A stretch of 64,000 bases of DNA from Gnetum montanum (GCA_015680685.1 MNCI01010007.1:304040-368039), one strand, 5' to 3'; shown: positions 24,135-34,488, numbered from the stretch's first letter. Notes: a model not told the origin generated them from the letters alone. Numbers and translations: made by a program.

Positions 24135-24392
24135 TCATGAGCATTTATTGGATGATGAATAAAAGTAAATCAAGAAAACAAAGAAATAGTAAAAACATGA
24201 ACAATGGTGTAAAAAATAAAAGAAAAGTTGGAAAAATGCGTAAAACAAAAATTCAAAAAGAACTGAGGGCCTAGAACGGTTAGCATAGGTGGCCATCTCT
24301 CCCATGATTGAGTTGGAAGGAGGAGATCCAAAATAGTGAGTAAGGTTGTCCATCAACAGAGGTAGCATGTGTACTAGCTGTCCTAAGCTCAT
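24135..24392 (-). CDS. C-terminal end of pol with hydrophobic tail (Ath-2)
   Basis: This open stretch of 85 codons lies just after the GPY/F region. It starts MSLGQLVHMLPLLMDN and has a motif PPSNSIMGEMATYANRSR. It then becomes strongly hydrophobic (F, L, Y, C-rich, about 35 residues) before the stop. The equivalent in Ath-4 (58940-59131) has PPSNSVMVEI..CANNP followed by a hydrophobic run as well. It could be the natural C-terminus of pol, a membrane-anchoring tail or a relic of an env-like gene; a T-rich UTR read by chance would also give Phe and Leu. The upstream Met is arbitrary because pol should read through from integrase. Confidence 0.4.
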   Translation of the reverse strand: MSLGQLVHMLPLLMDNLTHYFGSPPSNSIMGEMATYANRSRPSVLFEFLFYAFFQLFFYFLHHCSCFYYFFVFLIYFYSSSNKCS

Positions 24393-25470
24393 GGAAAGGT
24401 TTGGTTTATTGTATGTTGACCAACAGTTTCTTATTTGGGCTCTTAGGTTTGTATATTGTCATGGCCCCTGAAGGAAAAGTTGCATAAATAATATAAGGTC
24501 CTTCCCACAGTGTTTGAAATTTAGTATGTTGTCATACATGTGTGGGATTCCAGTAGAGAACCTTATCTCCCAATTGATATTTAACTTTCCTAATCCTTAG
24601 GTCATGACATTGTTTATTGAATGCCTTGTGCAACTCGTTAGATGACAAGGCAACTAGTCAGTTTTCATCTAGCAAGTTAAGGGTTACTAATCATTGTTTC
24701 TATGCTAGATCAAGGTCAAGATTGAGGTCACATGCCATGGATAGTGTATGGAGCTTAGTTTGAATGGTAAGCGTTGGTAATTTACCATACATTAACTCCT
24801 AGGGAGAGTAGTCTGTAGGGAGTTTCCATGTGGAGCAGTATGCCCAAAGAGCATCATTCAGTTTAGTGCTCTAGTCTCACCTAAACTTGCTAATAGATCT
24901 TGTCAATATCTTTGTAATCTCCCTGTTGGTGACTTCTACTTAACTGTTCGCTTGGGGGTGGTATGGTGTAGTCAATTTATGCTCAACCCTTAAGTGTTGC
25001 ATTAATTTCCTAAAAGTTGCACCTGTGAAGTGGGTACCATTATCTGAAATAAGTGCACAATGCACACCAAACCTATTTATGATTTGTTGTTGAAAAAATC
25101 ATGTAGTTGTAGATGATGTACAATCCTTAATAGTAGTTGCTTTTGCCCATTTAGTTAGGTAATCAATGGCAACAATGATATAGACTTTTCCATTGGACAT
25201 TGGTGTAATTGGCCGCATAAAATCAATTCCCCAAATGTCAAAGGGTTCTAATAGTTGTATCCATTGTTGCAAACCCTCCATTCTAGTAGTCTTTTCGCCA
25301 TCATGTTGACAACGCTCACAAGATTGGATGAATTGATGGGTATCTTGAAACAATGTAGGCCAATAATATCCCTCAAGAAAGATCTTGATGGCTATTCATC
25401 TCCCAGCATAATAACCCCCACATGGACCCTCATGAGCATCTTGGAGAACTTGCAGTTGATCTATATCAGG
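24393..25470 (-). pseudogene. Integrase with GPY/F domain (Ath-2)
   Basis: On the element strand the zinc-binding start reads HEGPCGGYYAGR...GYYWPTLFQDTHQFIQSCERCQ (about 25290-25430), an H-x-H/C-x2-C arrangement. The open part 25099-25353 carries WGIDFM (first catalytic Asp) and YIIVAIDYLTKWAKA. Further on (24900-25070) are ISDNGTHFTGATFRKL (second Asp) and TTPYHPQANS.VEVTNREI (catalytic Glu region) with one stop. The GPY/F words follow near 24480-24600. The three catalytic positions appear kept, and damage is mainly single stops. Confidence 0.85.
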
Positions 25471-25626
25471 AACACACCATCAAACCAAGCCATTAGGACA
25501 CACTTTGTAAAGTTTCCCATTGATTTCCATAAAGTACTTGGCTCGGTGAAGAAACTGTTGTTTCTTCTTAAGGTTCAACTCTTGTGGTATTTGTTGGGTG
25601 AGGAGATGGGTAAGAATGCTAGTATA

Positions 25627-26102
25627 CTAGATTGTCTCCATGGGTGATTGATTATTCACTATATCAGAAAAGAGGAATTCATTAGGAAAATAATTAGAAA
25701 TTGGATACTCGTCCTCTTTTTTGTCCCATCGCAATCGAGATAAATGATTAGCAACTATGTTCTCAATGCCTTTATGATCGATCATTGTAAGATCGAACTC
25801 TTGTAAGATTACAAGACATCGTATGATATGAGGGCTTACCATTGGCTTATTCATAGGAACATTATTGCACTATGATCTATATGTATATATACTTTATATC
25901 CCAATACATAGTGTCTAAACTTTTCTAGTGGAAACACTACAACCATTAATTATTTCTCTGTGGTAGTGTAGTTAAGTTGTGAACCAACGATACTTGTACT
26001 TGCACAGTGGATGTAATAAGGATGCTTCTGGTCATCTAACTATGTAAGTATATCTCCTAAGGCATAGTTGGACGTGTTAGTCATGATATAGAATGGTTTG
26101 GA
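25627..26102 (-). pseudogene. RNase H of Ath-2
   Basis: The N-terminal strand reads KPFYIMTNTSNYALGDIL (about 26045-26100). The first catalytic Asp, present as MIDAS/MMDAS in Ath-1 and Ath-4, is Asn here. The C-terminal connector is open at 25627-25854: SPHIIRCLVILQEFDLTMIDHKGIENIVANHLSRL, the standard RNase H to integrase tether. It then continues into an acidic linker. Confidence 0.8.
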
Positions 26103-27110
26103 TCAGTTAGGAGCTTGTAGAATGGGTGTTTCTACTAGCTTCTGTTTTAGAGTTTGAAAAGCTAATTCGCATTCCTTGGTCCACTCGAAAGGTATATCCT
26201 TTTTTGTTAATTTCACCAATGATTTGGCAACATTTAAAAAGTTCTCAATAGATCTCCTATAGTAGCCAGTATGTCCAAGGAATGACCGAATATCTTTGAC
26301 AGTATCCGGTTGATGGGTAATTCCTTGGATGACTTTGATTTTCTCGGGGTCTACCTCTATCCCTGTGTGTGAGATTTTGTGCCCTAGTACTACATCCTCT
26401 TGGACCATCAAATGGCTTTTCTACTAGTTGAGCCTCAAATTAGTTTCTACACATCTTTTTAACACTTGCTCTAACTGGTTCAAGGCTTGATCAAAGTTTT
26501 CTCCATAGGTGGAGAAATCATCCATAAAGACTTCTACACCATTTCCTATCTGCTATTGGAAGATGCTTAGAACTAGTCGTTGAAATGTTGCAGGGGCATT
26601 GCACAAGCCAAATGACATCTGTTTGTATGCAAACATTCCCCAAGGATTGGTGAATGTAGTCTTGTCTTGGTCTTCTGGGGCTATTTGTATTTGATTATAT
26701 TAGCTATATCCATCCAGAAAACTGTAGTAGTGATGCCCTGCGATGGTGTCTAAGACTTGGTCAACAAATGGCAACAGAAAGTGATCTTTGAATGTTGGCA
26801 TATTTAGTAGCTTGAAATCTATGCACATCCTCCATTTTCCTCCCTTTTTAGGCACAATAACTAAGGGGCTAACCCATTCGCTATCAGCAATGGGGTATAT
26901 GAACCCAACCTTGAGAAGCTGTTGAATTTCTTCCTTGACTACTTGCTTCAGCTTTGGGTTCAAACATCTCAGTTGTTTTCTTTGAGGCTTCATGGAGGGG
27001 TTGGTGTAAATACTATGTTGGCATATCCTAGGGTGTATTCTAGTTAATTCGGGATATGACCAAGTGAAGGCTTTTGACCATCTATTGATTACCTTCAATA
27101 GTTCTGCTTT
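26103..27110 (-). pseudogene. pol: Reverse transcriptase of Ath-2
   Basis: The open part 26700-27098 contains HPRICQHSIYT, CLNPKLKQVVKEEIQQLLK.GFIYPIADSEWVSPLVIVPKKGGK, R-M-CIDFKLLN, TFKDHF.LPFVDQVLDTIAGHHYYSFLDGYS. After a stop come YNQIQIAPEDQ, NPWGMFAYKQMSFGLCNAPATFQR and EVFMDDFSTYG (FMDD catalytic motif intact, about 26500-26535). The connection domain is open at 26103-26411 ([46 protein letters not shown]). This is the best RT in the window, but interrupted by stops. Confidence 0.9.
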
Positions 27111-27113
27111 CTG

Positions 27114-27350
27114 TTAAGGAGCAAGCTTAGCTTTGATAATTACCAGTTTTCCATTTTTAAGGGACGTGTATTCCATACTAGTGGGTAATGGTTTCAGCTT
27201 GAGGGGATCTTGCTTAAATTTCTCAGGGATTTCTAACTTCCCCCAGTTGACATTTTCAAGGTTAAGACTTGGATGTTGAGGGTGGACTTGCTCTAATGCA
27301 TCTACGCTATTGATGTAAGCACAAGTCAAACCCTCAGTTGGTTCCATGCA
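27114..27350 (-). pseudogene. Protease-RT linker of Ath-2
   Basis: Open for 77 codons. It contains GLTCAYINSVD, then NWGKLEIPEKFKQDPLKLKPLP..MEYTSLKNGKLVIIKAKLAP, the conserved block that leads into reverse transcriptase. It ends at a stop exactly before the RT N-terminus. Confidence 0.7.
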
Positions 27351-27817
27351 TATGAGTGAACTACTTTCTTGATCAGCTATCAGCCATTGGGTGCCTTATT
27401 GTTGTGTGGTTGTTGCATATAGGCATCTTTGTATGTTGATCACTTGTGCACACTGATTGCATGTAGGCAATGTTAAACTTTGCACAAATCATGACCTATG
27501 CATGCAATTACACCCTGTGTCACTGTATGGTATGCATGGAACTTTCTTCTTCTTGATCTTTCTGAATGTATTTTCCTTTGATATTTCTAGTGAAAGATCG
27601 TGGATTCCTAGGTGTGCGTCGATGGTGCTTAGCCATGCTCTTCCCATTATGATTGGTAAGTTCCCTTACCGTTGTTCACCTGAATCACTAGGAAGTTAGC
27701 TAGGTACGACCACTTACAAATAGTGGTAACAATGTCTTCCACCAGTCCCAATGGAACAATGATGGACTAGTCGGCCAACTCTAGATTGATGTTGCTCTTT
27801 TTCAATGGAGGTAGGTT
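27351..27817 (-). pseudogene. Protease C-terminal part and spacer (Ath-2)
   Basis: In the element sense the protease flap and the I-x-GR-WL motif fall near 27620-27660, with a frameshift relative to 27818-28132. The rest down to 27351 corresponds to the KIS/KEN and Cys-rich spacer of Ath-1 (10310-10550). Frames on the + strand here are shadows. Confidence 0.55.
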
Positions 27818-28132
27818 CTAGGCCTTGTACATTTCTTGAGAAATCAAGTTGACATCGGAACCTAAATCCAAAAGAGCATTACATGGTGCATTTCCAGTGA
27901 TTTGTAAGTATATCAGAGGACTCCCAGGATCAGAGAATTTCCTAGGAAGGTGGGAAGCTTTGATCCAATCGGTGACGGCATGTGTTAGCATGACCGTATG
28001 TGTTGAGTGTGGTGGTTGAGTTGAAGGAGGCTTCGAAGTTTTGATTGATATTGAGGCGTCTAAGGAATCAACCACTTGTGATTGCAAGGGCTTGGTTGCT
28101 CTATTAGTTTTAAAGAAAGGTCTTTTCTTCAT
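27818..28132 (-). pseudogene. pro: Aspartic protease of Ath-2, active-site Asp kept
   Basis: A 104-codon open stretch with a Pro/Ser/Thr-rich lead, AVTDWIKASHLPRKF, SPLIYLQITGNAPCNALL and the active-site segment DLGSDVNLISQEMY. Asp is kept at the position where Ath-1 and Ath-4 have Asn. The domain is cut by a stop right after EMYKA, and the I-x-GR-WL end lies in another frame. Confidence 0.8.
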
Positions 28133-28189
28133 GTGGTTGTTGGAACCAAAAGTAGGTTGAGAGTTAACGGCCCTTGTGGCATTACATTG

Positions 28190-28600
28190 CTACGGTTGGG
28201 TAGGGATTTCACCCTGCATAGTTGGAGCAGGTGGTAGTGGAGCTATTGGTGGAAGAGATGCGACTGGGTGAGAAGGATGATATGCTTGCAGAATATTGCC
28301 CCTAAAAGTGGGTGTCCCATAATACTCATGGGCTTGGTAGTGAGGTTGAGGAGTGACGTGACCAGTAGAGTCACGTGGAGAGATTCGCTGCTGCATGTAA
28401 TATCCATATGGGTCAGGTTGCCAGTAAGGATACTATTGCCTTGGTGTTGGCATTCCCCATGATTTTGGGTGCTGCCACTATTGATATTGCTCAATCGATT
28501 GTGGTGGAGTTCCACTTGGATAATACGTTAAGGGTTGGTAGAACTGTCTTAGGTTACCTTGGGGGTAAGGTAACCTTTGGGGTGCTTGCCGTTTGTTCAA
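28190..28600 (-). pseudogene. Pro/Gln-rich gag-protease linker (Ath-2)
   Basis: The element-sense frame is rich in Pro, Gln, Tyr and His (for example the open part 28190-28396, ending LPPIAPLPPAPTMQGEIPTQP). It starts directly after the gag-end TGA with LPYPQGN and contains TAG at a former Gln before Trp. No fold is expected. It is the counterpart of the tandemly expanded linkers of Ath-3 and Ath-4. Confidence 0.6.
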
Positions 28601-29617
28601 TCATGGGTTGAGTGCATACATCCTAAACTCTTGCAGATGTGAGATTACAAGGCAACATCCCTTAGGATGGTCATATTGAAATATTTTACATCCACTATCA
28701 TTGTCTATTTTTGACTCCACAACCTCTTCAATGATGGCAACTTTGCCGTTACCCTTGTTATGTGCATGTTCAGCTTCTCTCTTTTTTCTTTTCTTGCGAT
28801 CACTACCTTGCTTTCTAGAATCCTCTACTATCTTAAGAATAGTTTGAAATCTATTTTCTAGGAAATTCCACATTTGGTCTACCTTTGCCAAAACTTTTGA
28901 TGTCATCTTTTGGATAGGCAAAGTTTTCCTATTCACCATCTCTTTTAGTGGTGACTCTTCTTCGTCTTCACAAAATCTTACTCCCCTCTTCTGGAGCGAA
29001 GGATCTCGATTATACTCTTCTACACTTTCTCTCTTTTGTAGCTCAACTTCTTACTTAGCAACTTGCTCCAATAGTCTTTGAATTTGATAGGACCTAAGCT
29101 CGGATAGTCTTCCTTGGGCACAAGTCTGAAGGGTTCTTCTCGTTGTTTACCTAAGCCCATCCATAAGATGGCGTAGTTGATCCCTTTGTGAATAACCATG
29201 GCTAGGACAACGATGTAACAGTGCATAGTATCAGCTCATGGTAGCATCCAAGGGTTCATGTCAGCCTTGTTTCTAGCCTTGAATTTGCTTTTGCAAGTTA
29301 GACACTTGGGAGTACATTTGGTACTTGTCATTAAATAGTTCTAACATAGTACTCCACCTACGAATGGATTCCAGTTCTAAAGACCGGTACTAGCTTTCCA
29401 CTTCTTTAACTAATGTGTGTGGGAACAACTTAACTTTTTTCCATTCGTTCTCTATGTTCTGTAAGGCACACACATCATGGAATTCTTGTAAGTGATTCTG
29501 AGGATTAGCGTTGTATCCCCCTTCAAATTGTGGGATATTGTTCATATCTAATCTCTTGATCCTAGAATCTTTCTGTTGCCTTGTTGGAATTCCTACAGCC
29601 TCAGTTATGTCTAACAT
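28601..29617 (-). pseudogene. gag: Gag core and C-terminal domain of Ath-2
   Basis: The core is open at 29390-29617 (IPTRQQKDSRIKRLDMNNIPQFEGGYN, LQEFHDVCALQNIENEW, LFPHTLVKEVES) and then hits TAG where the other copies have Trp. It continues with HEPLDATM, YYALLHRCPSHGYSQRDQL. The C-terminal part (28601-28939) is open: TLPIQKMTSKVLAKVDQMWNF, a Lys/Arg-rich stretch, then CKIFQYDHPKGCCLV...MYALNP and TGA. The C-x6-H-x4-C spacing is shared with Ath-1 and Ath-4 and is not a classical CCHC knuckle. The frame 29020-29226 is a shadow. Confidence 0.8.
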
Positions 29618-30246
29618 ACCTTGAGTAGTGAGTATGGGTTCATCGTGATCATCTTGTCCATATCCTCTATGATGTCTACATTGTTCCCTACTCTCCCTTC
29701 TTCTATGTCATGACTCTCTAGAGTGCCCTCGTTCCCTTTCCTGGTTGTTTCGTCTATGAATTCCACTTTGCCTACCTTTATCCCCATGGTCTTTTTCTTT
29801 ATGACTACGTCCGGACACTGAAGGAGAGGATGATGGAGATGATGAAGATGAAGAAGAAGGAGAATCATCACCATGATGGTGTCTACCATCTTCTCTTCGA
29901 CGGTCTTGGCCTCCATTGCGATTGTGATCAAAATGTCTATCTTTATCATGTGTCTGTGTTCCTTTTTTAGATCCTTTATGCCTATGGGTATCAAAACCTG
30001 GGTTATGAATAGTGGAATGAATGTTCTAATACACAACCCCTTGGCCAAAGTCAAGGGGAGGAACATCATTTTGTGGGCGACTACCTAAGGTGGGTTCACC
30101 ACCCTCATTTTCGCTTAAGACATGTGGGACATCTTGTAGCCACTTATCCATCAAAGACTTATGATGTGTCTCCTATTGCAAATCCCTTTGATGTTGTGCC
30201 TCCATGGGATGGTATTCTCTTGAGTCATGGTCTTGCACAACGTATT
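29618..30246 (-). pseudogene. gag: Ser/Arg/His-rich middle of gag (Ath-2)
   Basis: In the gag frame this stretch is rich in Ser, Arg, His, Asp and Gly, with a run of Ser/Pro and many RR/RE/SR pairs. It ends DDHDEPILTTQGML at the core. The Ath-3 and Ath-4 counterparts are also His- and Gly-rich and end DD-PLL. One in-frame stop is visible. The 152-codon frame 29611-30069 is a different, shadow frame. Confidence 0.55.
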
Positions 30247-30579
30247 CTACATGAAGTGTGACATGCCAATTCGTGTGAGAGTATGAAGAGTCATGCTTGG
30301 GACTGAACGATTAGGAGGTAATACTATGTTACCTTCTAAGTCTTTCCAACACAGTTGTTCATCCTGATGGAGGATAAGGGTGAAGTCTAGTATATACTCA
30401 TTGGGATGAATATATACCACTTGAACTTGTTGAGGGACTGGCGGATCAATGTCATGTGTATTACACCGCCAATTGTTTCCTGTTTCAGACCTAGGCGGTG
30501 AGGCGCTTTCGTACAAAGAAGGAGATATAATTGTATTTTTAGTGTGCAATGTATTCTTGTTTATTATTTTCTCAATCAA
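30247..30579 (-). CDS. gag: N-terminal segment of Athila-like gag (Ath-2)
   Basis: A 110-codon open stretch and the best kept gag start in the window. After a variable Ser/Asn-rich lead it reads VQVVYIHPNEYILDFTLILHQDEQLCWKDLEGNIVLPPNRSVPSM. The same words occur, damaged, at 7435 in Ath-1 (VYAHPTEY...DMEGNIVLLP) and at 52720 in Ath-4 (VYTHLDEYVLDFTFILHQDEQLRWHDMEGNI). The gag reading continues in a shifted frame after 30247. The Met at 30579 lies about 85 bases from the LTR, a plausible start, but no experimental start is known. Confidence 0.65.
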   Translation of the reverse strand: MIEKIINKNTLHTKNTIISPSLYESASPPRSETGNNWRCNTHDIDPPVPQQVQVVYIHPNEYILDFTLILHQDEQLCWKDLEGNIVLPPNRSVPSMTLHTLTRIGMSHFM

Positions 30580-30645
30580 CCCTAAGGGTTCGTTCCAACG
30601 ATGTGAATGATTTTTTAAGTTCTAATTAGCGCACAAACAACTAAG

Positions 30646-30663
30646 TCCCCGACAACAGCGCCA
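30646..30663 (-). promoter_or_regulatory. Primer-binding site for tRNA-Asp (Ath-2)
   Basis: The element strand reads TGGCGCTGTTGTCGGGGA, one base inside the 5' LTR. It differs from the tRNA-Asp complement at two positions, both C-to-T, the best match of the four copies. Confidence 0.92.
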
Positions 30664-31251
30664 ATGATGAGTGGCAAGGTACCCCTACGCTCAACCATAT
30701 GAATACGAGCGTTTCATGCATGATCTGGTCGAATTCCAAGGACTAAGTGCTTATGCGCCCTTGTGGAACAAGGACGGGTTGATTGATTGTTGCCTTCCTA
30801 AAGTTGTATGTCATGATTGTATGGTTAAGTAAGCTTGAGGCATATGATTTTTATATCTTTTATGTTTTTATGTCCTGTGCTAATAGGTAAAGAGAGAGAT
30901 AACTAGGTGACTAATTTAACTTAACTGCTCATTAACTAAGTTCTATCTAATCCTAACACAAGCATTTGTTCCTGCTTGCCGTACACATCCTGAACTAGTG
31001 CAAACACTGCTGAGCTATCAAACGCTAGTCATTTCTAAGCTACCAAGTGTCACACATATGCTCGAAGGAATTGTGCTTGTGTAATTTAATGATTTTCTTA
31101 ATTGATCAAAATGAATTACTACGCTAATCACATAAATGTAAAGTGCATAAAATAAAATAAAATAAAAGAAATGTGTGAGAAAAAAAATCTCAAGTGCTGC
31201 AAGGATGAATCAAAGAGCTTGTCTTTATTTTCAATTGTGTGCCTAGGCATA

Positions 31252-31260
31252 TATTTATAG
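31252..31260 (-). promoter_or_regulatory. TATA box of Ath-2 5' LTR
   Basis: TATTTATAG on +, CTATAAATA on the element strand. Its downstream context is altered by the R-region deletion. Confidence 0.65.
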
Positions 31261-31269
31261 GTGTGGGAG

Positions 31270-31556
31270 CAACTACTCTAATAATTAGAGTAACTACTCT
31301 AATAATTAGAATAACTGCTAAAGCAATCGCTAGAGTAACCACTCTAATAATTAGAATAACTACTAGAGTAACTACTAGAGTAACCACTCTAATAATTAGA
31401 ATAACTACTTAAGTAGCCACTAGAGTACCGCTAGAGTAACCACTCTAATAATTAGAGTAACTGCTAAAGTAACTGCTAGAGTAACCACTCTAATAATTAG
31501 AATAACTGCTAGAGTAACCACTAGAGTAACCACTCTAATAATTAGAGTAACTGCTC
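31270..31556 (-). repeat. U3 array of near-palindromic units, 7 copies (Ath-2 5' LTR)
   Basis: The core ACTCTAATAATTA appears at about 31275, 31296, 31341, 31385, 31442, 31487 and 31532, separated by GTAACTGCTAGAGTAACC-type words. It is the same array as in the 3' LTR but two units longer. Confidence 0.85.
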
Positions 31557-31562
31557 TCATCA

Positions 31563-31567
31563 ATGGT
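31563..31567. repeat. Target-site duplication, right copy (Ath-2)
   Basis: ATGGT, identical to 21701-21705. Confidence 0.9.
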
Positions 31568-33099
31568 GTATCGGAAGAATAATGTGATGGAGATACAAAC
31601 ATGTGCTAAATCAAATAAAGAAACAAAAGATATTAGAACTCCATTATGGAAAAATATGCTTAGGAGATTTTGATAGTTGATGGTCATTAGAGTGTTATTA
31701 TCCTAGGATGTTGATCTTTTTTAGTTGGGGTGAGGCTTTTATTTATAGAAAAAAAATGCTGTGTAAAAAAAAATAATGCATTTGGTTCCATAGAAGACTT
31801 TGAAAGCTTCTAGATAGCTGAATTTGAAAATTAGTTGACTTGGAAAGTGAAGCAACACATCAAAGGCTAAAATGATGTCAAATGTTAAAAATGATGCAAA
31901 AATGTGAAAACTACTAAGTCATGATTGATATAGAAAATAATGTTATATCTAGAAATCAAAATTGCAAAATGAGAAACTAAAAATAACATTGTGATCAACA
32001 TGAAATGTTAAATTTGGGGGTTTTTTTGAAGATGATGACTAGTAATAACACTATAGATAACAATGCTAAAGCTAAGACTTCTGGAGTTGAAGATACTTTT
32101 GGATGAGGGCTAGAAGTATAACCATGACAATTGATGTTGTATTGTTGATGACTTTTCCATTGAAGGATGTGATATGTTCACCCAAACTTCTAATAAATAA
32201 AAAGTAGAATTGGATACAACATGGTCCCTTCTTAATGGATACTACTGAAAGGCTAAAGGAGAACCATTAAGAAAAGATAAGCAAGCGATGATGCTAATAA
32301 AATGTACTTGTAAGAGGAATAGAATGAAGTGGAATGATAGGAAAGAAAGTTAAAAACATTAGCAATACACCTACCATGTAGTGCTAAATTGTAGAAGTAG
32401 AATGTGGCTAGATACTTAAAAGAGACCTCTTCCTTATCTTACTTAGATGAATGTTCATACTTCTCATATTACTTTATACTTAGCACTCCCTCATTACATT
32501 AGGGTAGAGACCTCATTTGGCCTTACCAAGGTGCTACATATAGAGAGGAATTAGAACAAATAAGAGTAGGAAATGAGAGGAAGAAAAGAGAAATAATATA
32601 GGAGTGTAGATGTAGAGTATGTAAAAGTAGAGAAAAAAAGGATATTGCACATACATCTATTATGAGAATGATGTTACACCAAAAAATGGATGCATGACTA
32701 AATCTAACACAAAATATATGACTAAAGAGAATGCTATAAATATAGTTTCAAAATAGCAATCCCTTTATCTCCAAAATAATAATACACTTAGTCATGCCCT
32801 CACATGAATCAATGAGATACTAGTCACTCAAAAAGCTCACTGATTATGTTAAGCAAAGAAGAGCAGTACAGGTAAAGTATAGATGTATGATGAAAATAAC
32901 TAGACAAATATAGCAAAATATGAGATAAAGAGGGAGAACTAAGTAATTAAAATATTACAAAGAAAATGGGGTTAGAGAAAACCTACTACCCTAACATTGT
33001 ATGTATGTTGTCATAGTATAGAAATGCTAATATGAGATAAACTGCCACTAAATGGGTACATTATTAGCCATGTAAAGCTAATAGGTTCAAAGTGATGAT
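31568..33099 (-). other. Probable 3' noncoding part of Tat-3
   Basis: AT-rich and without a supported gene. It lies directly downstream, in element sense, of the Tat-3 integrase C-terminus. No polypurine tract or LTR border could be fixed. Confidence 0.35.
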
Positions 33100-33616
33100 G
33101 AAGAGGATAGGCTATAGATAGTAGTACTTTAGGAATTTCCTATTAATAAGTTCTAGAAGTTAACACATTCCTAGATCAAAGGGAATGGAAGCATCATTTT
33201 GTAGAGATTGAATCACTGAGAAAGGATCCTACGAGTTAAGAGAGAACTTTGGATATCTAGAGTTTGGAAAATGATGAAAAATCAGGTCACCTTTGTAAAT
33301 ATCCTAAATTATAACATGTCTAGAATGATAATGCTAAGCATCATCTTGATAATTGTGTAGAATTTTTAGAGCTATTTGATGTTGTGCCTCAAGAATGTAC
33401 AACTCAAAGCATCACATGTTATTATTCTCTTGATTTGAGAGCCAACCATACAAAGCAACTTGGAAAGATGGGATATGTAGCTCAATTGGTAGTATTACCT
33501 TGAAACCATAGGTTAATAGATATAATTTACCATTAGTAGATGTATGGAATGTAGGGTAGTAGATTCAAAGAACATGGAAAAGTGATGTATGTCAATTGCA
33601 CTAGGTTTTATTAACC
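33100..33616 (-). pseudogene. Integrase C-terminal half of Tat-3, split by Ath-3
   Basis: The element strand reads LTYGFKVILPIELHIPSF (about 33440-33510), the Tat-lineage counterpart of the P...YG.EAVLP.E..IPS block. ILEAQHQIALKI follows, then KGDLIF at the GPY-type domain, and INRKFLKYYYL near 33110-33140, the usual end of a Tat integrase. Many stops are present. The other half is at 40116-40950, beyond Ath-3. A tRNA-like match at 33470-33492 on the + strand is the antisense of this block. Confidence 0.75.
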
Positions 33617-33621
33617 ATGGT
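33617..33621. repeat. Target-site duplication, left copy (Ath-3)
   Basis: ATGGT directly before the left LTR, repeated at 40111-40115. It is the same five bases as for Ath-2. Confidence 0.88.
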
Positions 33622-34474
33622 TAATGAGCAGTGAGGTACCCCTATGCTCAACCATATGAATCACATGCGTTCACGCATGATCTGGTCAAATTCTATGGAT
33701 GGGACTAGTTGTGGCATCTAGATTGTTATGCTTTGATCACAGTTTGCTGTCTTCCCATTTGGACTAGCGGTAGCTTTGTCATGTATGGTTTAGTCCAAAG
33801 TGAGAAGTATGATGTTGTTTTAATTCTACACTAATCCTGATGATGATAAAGAGATGTATTAATTAAACTAATGAATAATGGAAAACAAGATCTAAACTAG
33901 CCTATGGATGATGAGTATTTGCACTTAACTATTCATACATGTCTTGGACTTCATGAGGCTACTTCTGGGATTGCCAAGTGTATATCACCGATTGTGCCAA
34001 ATGATACACTTCTAGATTACCAAGTAATTCCACTTAAATGCTTATGATTAACAAGAATAATAAATAACAATAAATGGAAACAATTAACTAAAGAAAGTAG
34101 TAAACAATTAAAGACAACAATAATCTAAGTGGATACTGCAATGATGGAAGTAATCTCAATCTTTATTCCTATCATGTAACGTGTCCAAGTATGTCACACT
34201 CGAACAAAGGTGTTATATGATTACAAACATCACACTGCAGGCATCTAGAAAATATTCTAACTCTGGAGAAGACAAATTGTAAGAGCTCCACTACTTTGAC
34301 TGAAAAAATATATTTAGAAATCATGAGCCTGAGCACAATACTTATAGGTTGGAGTATACACCATGATGTCGGATACTTGACATCGCATCTAGGCTCTGAT
34401 GTTAGATACCCAAATTTAAGGCTCTGATGTCAGATATCTAACATTGAAGCAGATGAAAATAATGTGATTCATCA
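33622..34474 (-). repeat. 3' LTR of Ath-3
   Basis: 853 bp. On + it starts TAATGAGCAG (a decayed TGATGAG) and ends GTGATTCATCA. U3 (34360-34445) has three diverged 'GATGTCAGATATC' type units. The TATA box is decayed (TACTTATAG at 34339-34347). Confidence 0.88.
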
Positions 34475-34488
34475 TACCCCCACGACTG
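34475..34488 (-). promoter_or_regulatory. Polypurine tract of Ath-3
   Basis: The element strand reads CAGTCGTGGGGGTA directly before the LTR. The preceding GAGGACAAGTTTTCATT is shared with Ath-2. Confidence 0.8.

Larger units (their letters stand above)
21706..31562 (-). mobile_element. Ath-2: complete Athila-like Ty3/gypsy retrotransposon
   Basis: Both LTRs, a 5-bp target duplication, PBS, polypurine tract and all gag and pol domains are present on the - strand. It has the fewest PBS changes (two) of the four copies and the longest open pol segments, so it is probably the youngest of them. The LTRs differ by roughly 10% by eye plus a large indel, so it is still old. Stops, frameshifts and a 284-base N gap leave no complete polyprotein. 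Confidence 0.92.
30665..31562 (-). repeat. 5' LTR of Ath-2
   Basis: 898 bp, TG...CA. It aligns to 21706-22670 but lacks about 145 bp corresponding to 22281-22424, with the junction near 31228. The lost block lies just downstream of the TATA box (31252-31260) and contains the conserved R sequence, so this LTR probably cannot make a normal transcript start. Confidence 0.92.

Noticed and set aside
29611-30069. 152-codon frame on the - strand of Ath-2
   Set aside because: Another frame of the same strand continues the conserved gag reading (Ser/Arg-rich middle into DEPILTTQGML); this one is a shadow.
31270-31556. CRISPR-like array of regular repeats
   Set aside because: Units are short, AT-rich, variable and unevenly spaced, lie inside an LTR and occur in both LTRs; the genome is eukaryotic.
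33470-33492. tRNA or SINE head (GTAGCTCAATTGGTAG resembles a pol III A box)
   Set aside because: No B box or cloverleaf follows, and the bases are the antisense of the integrase block YGFKVILPIELHIPS.
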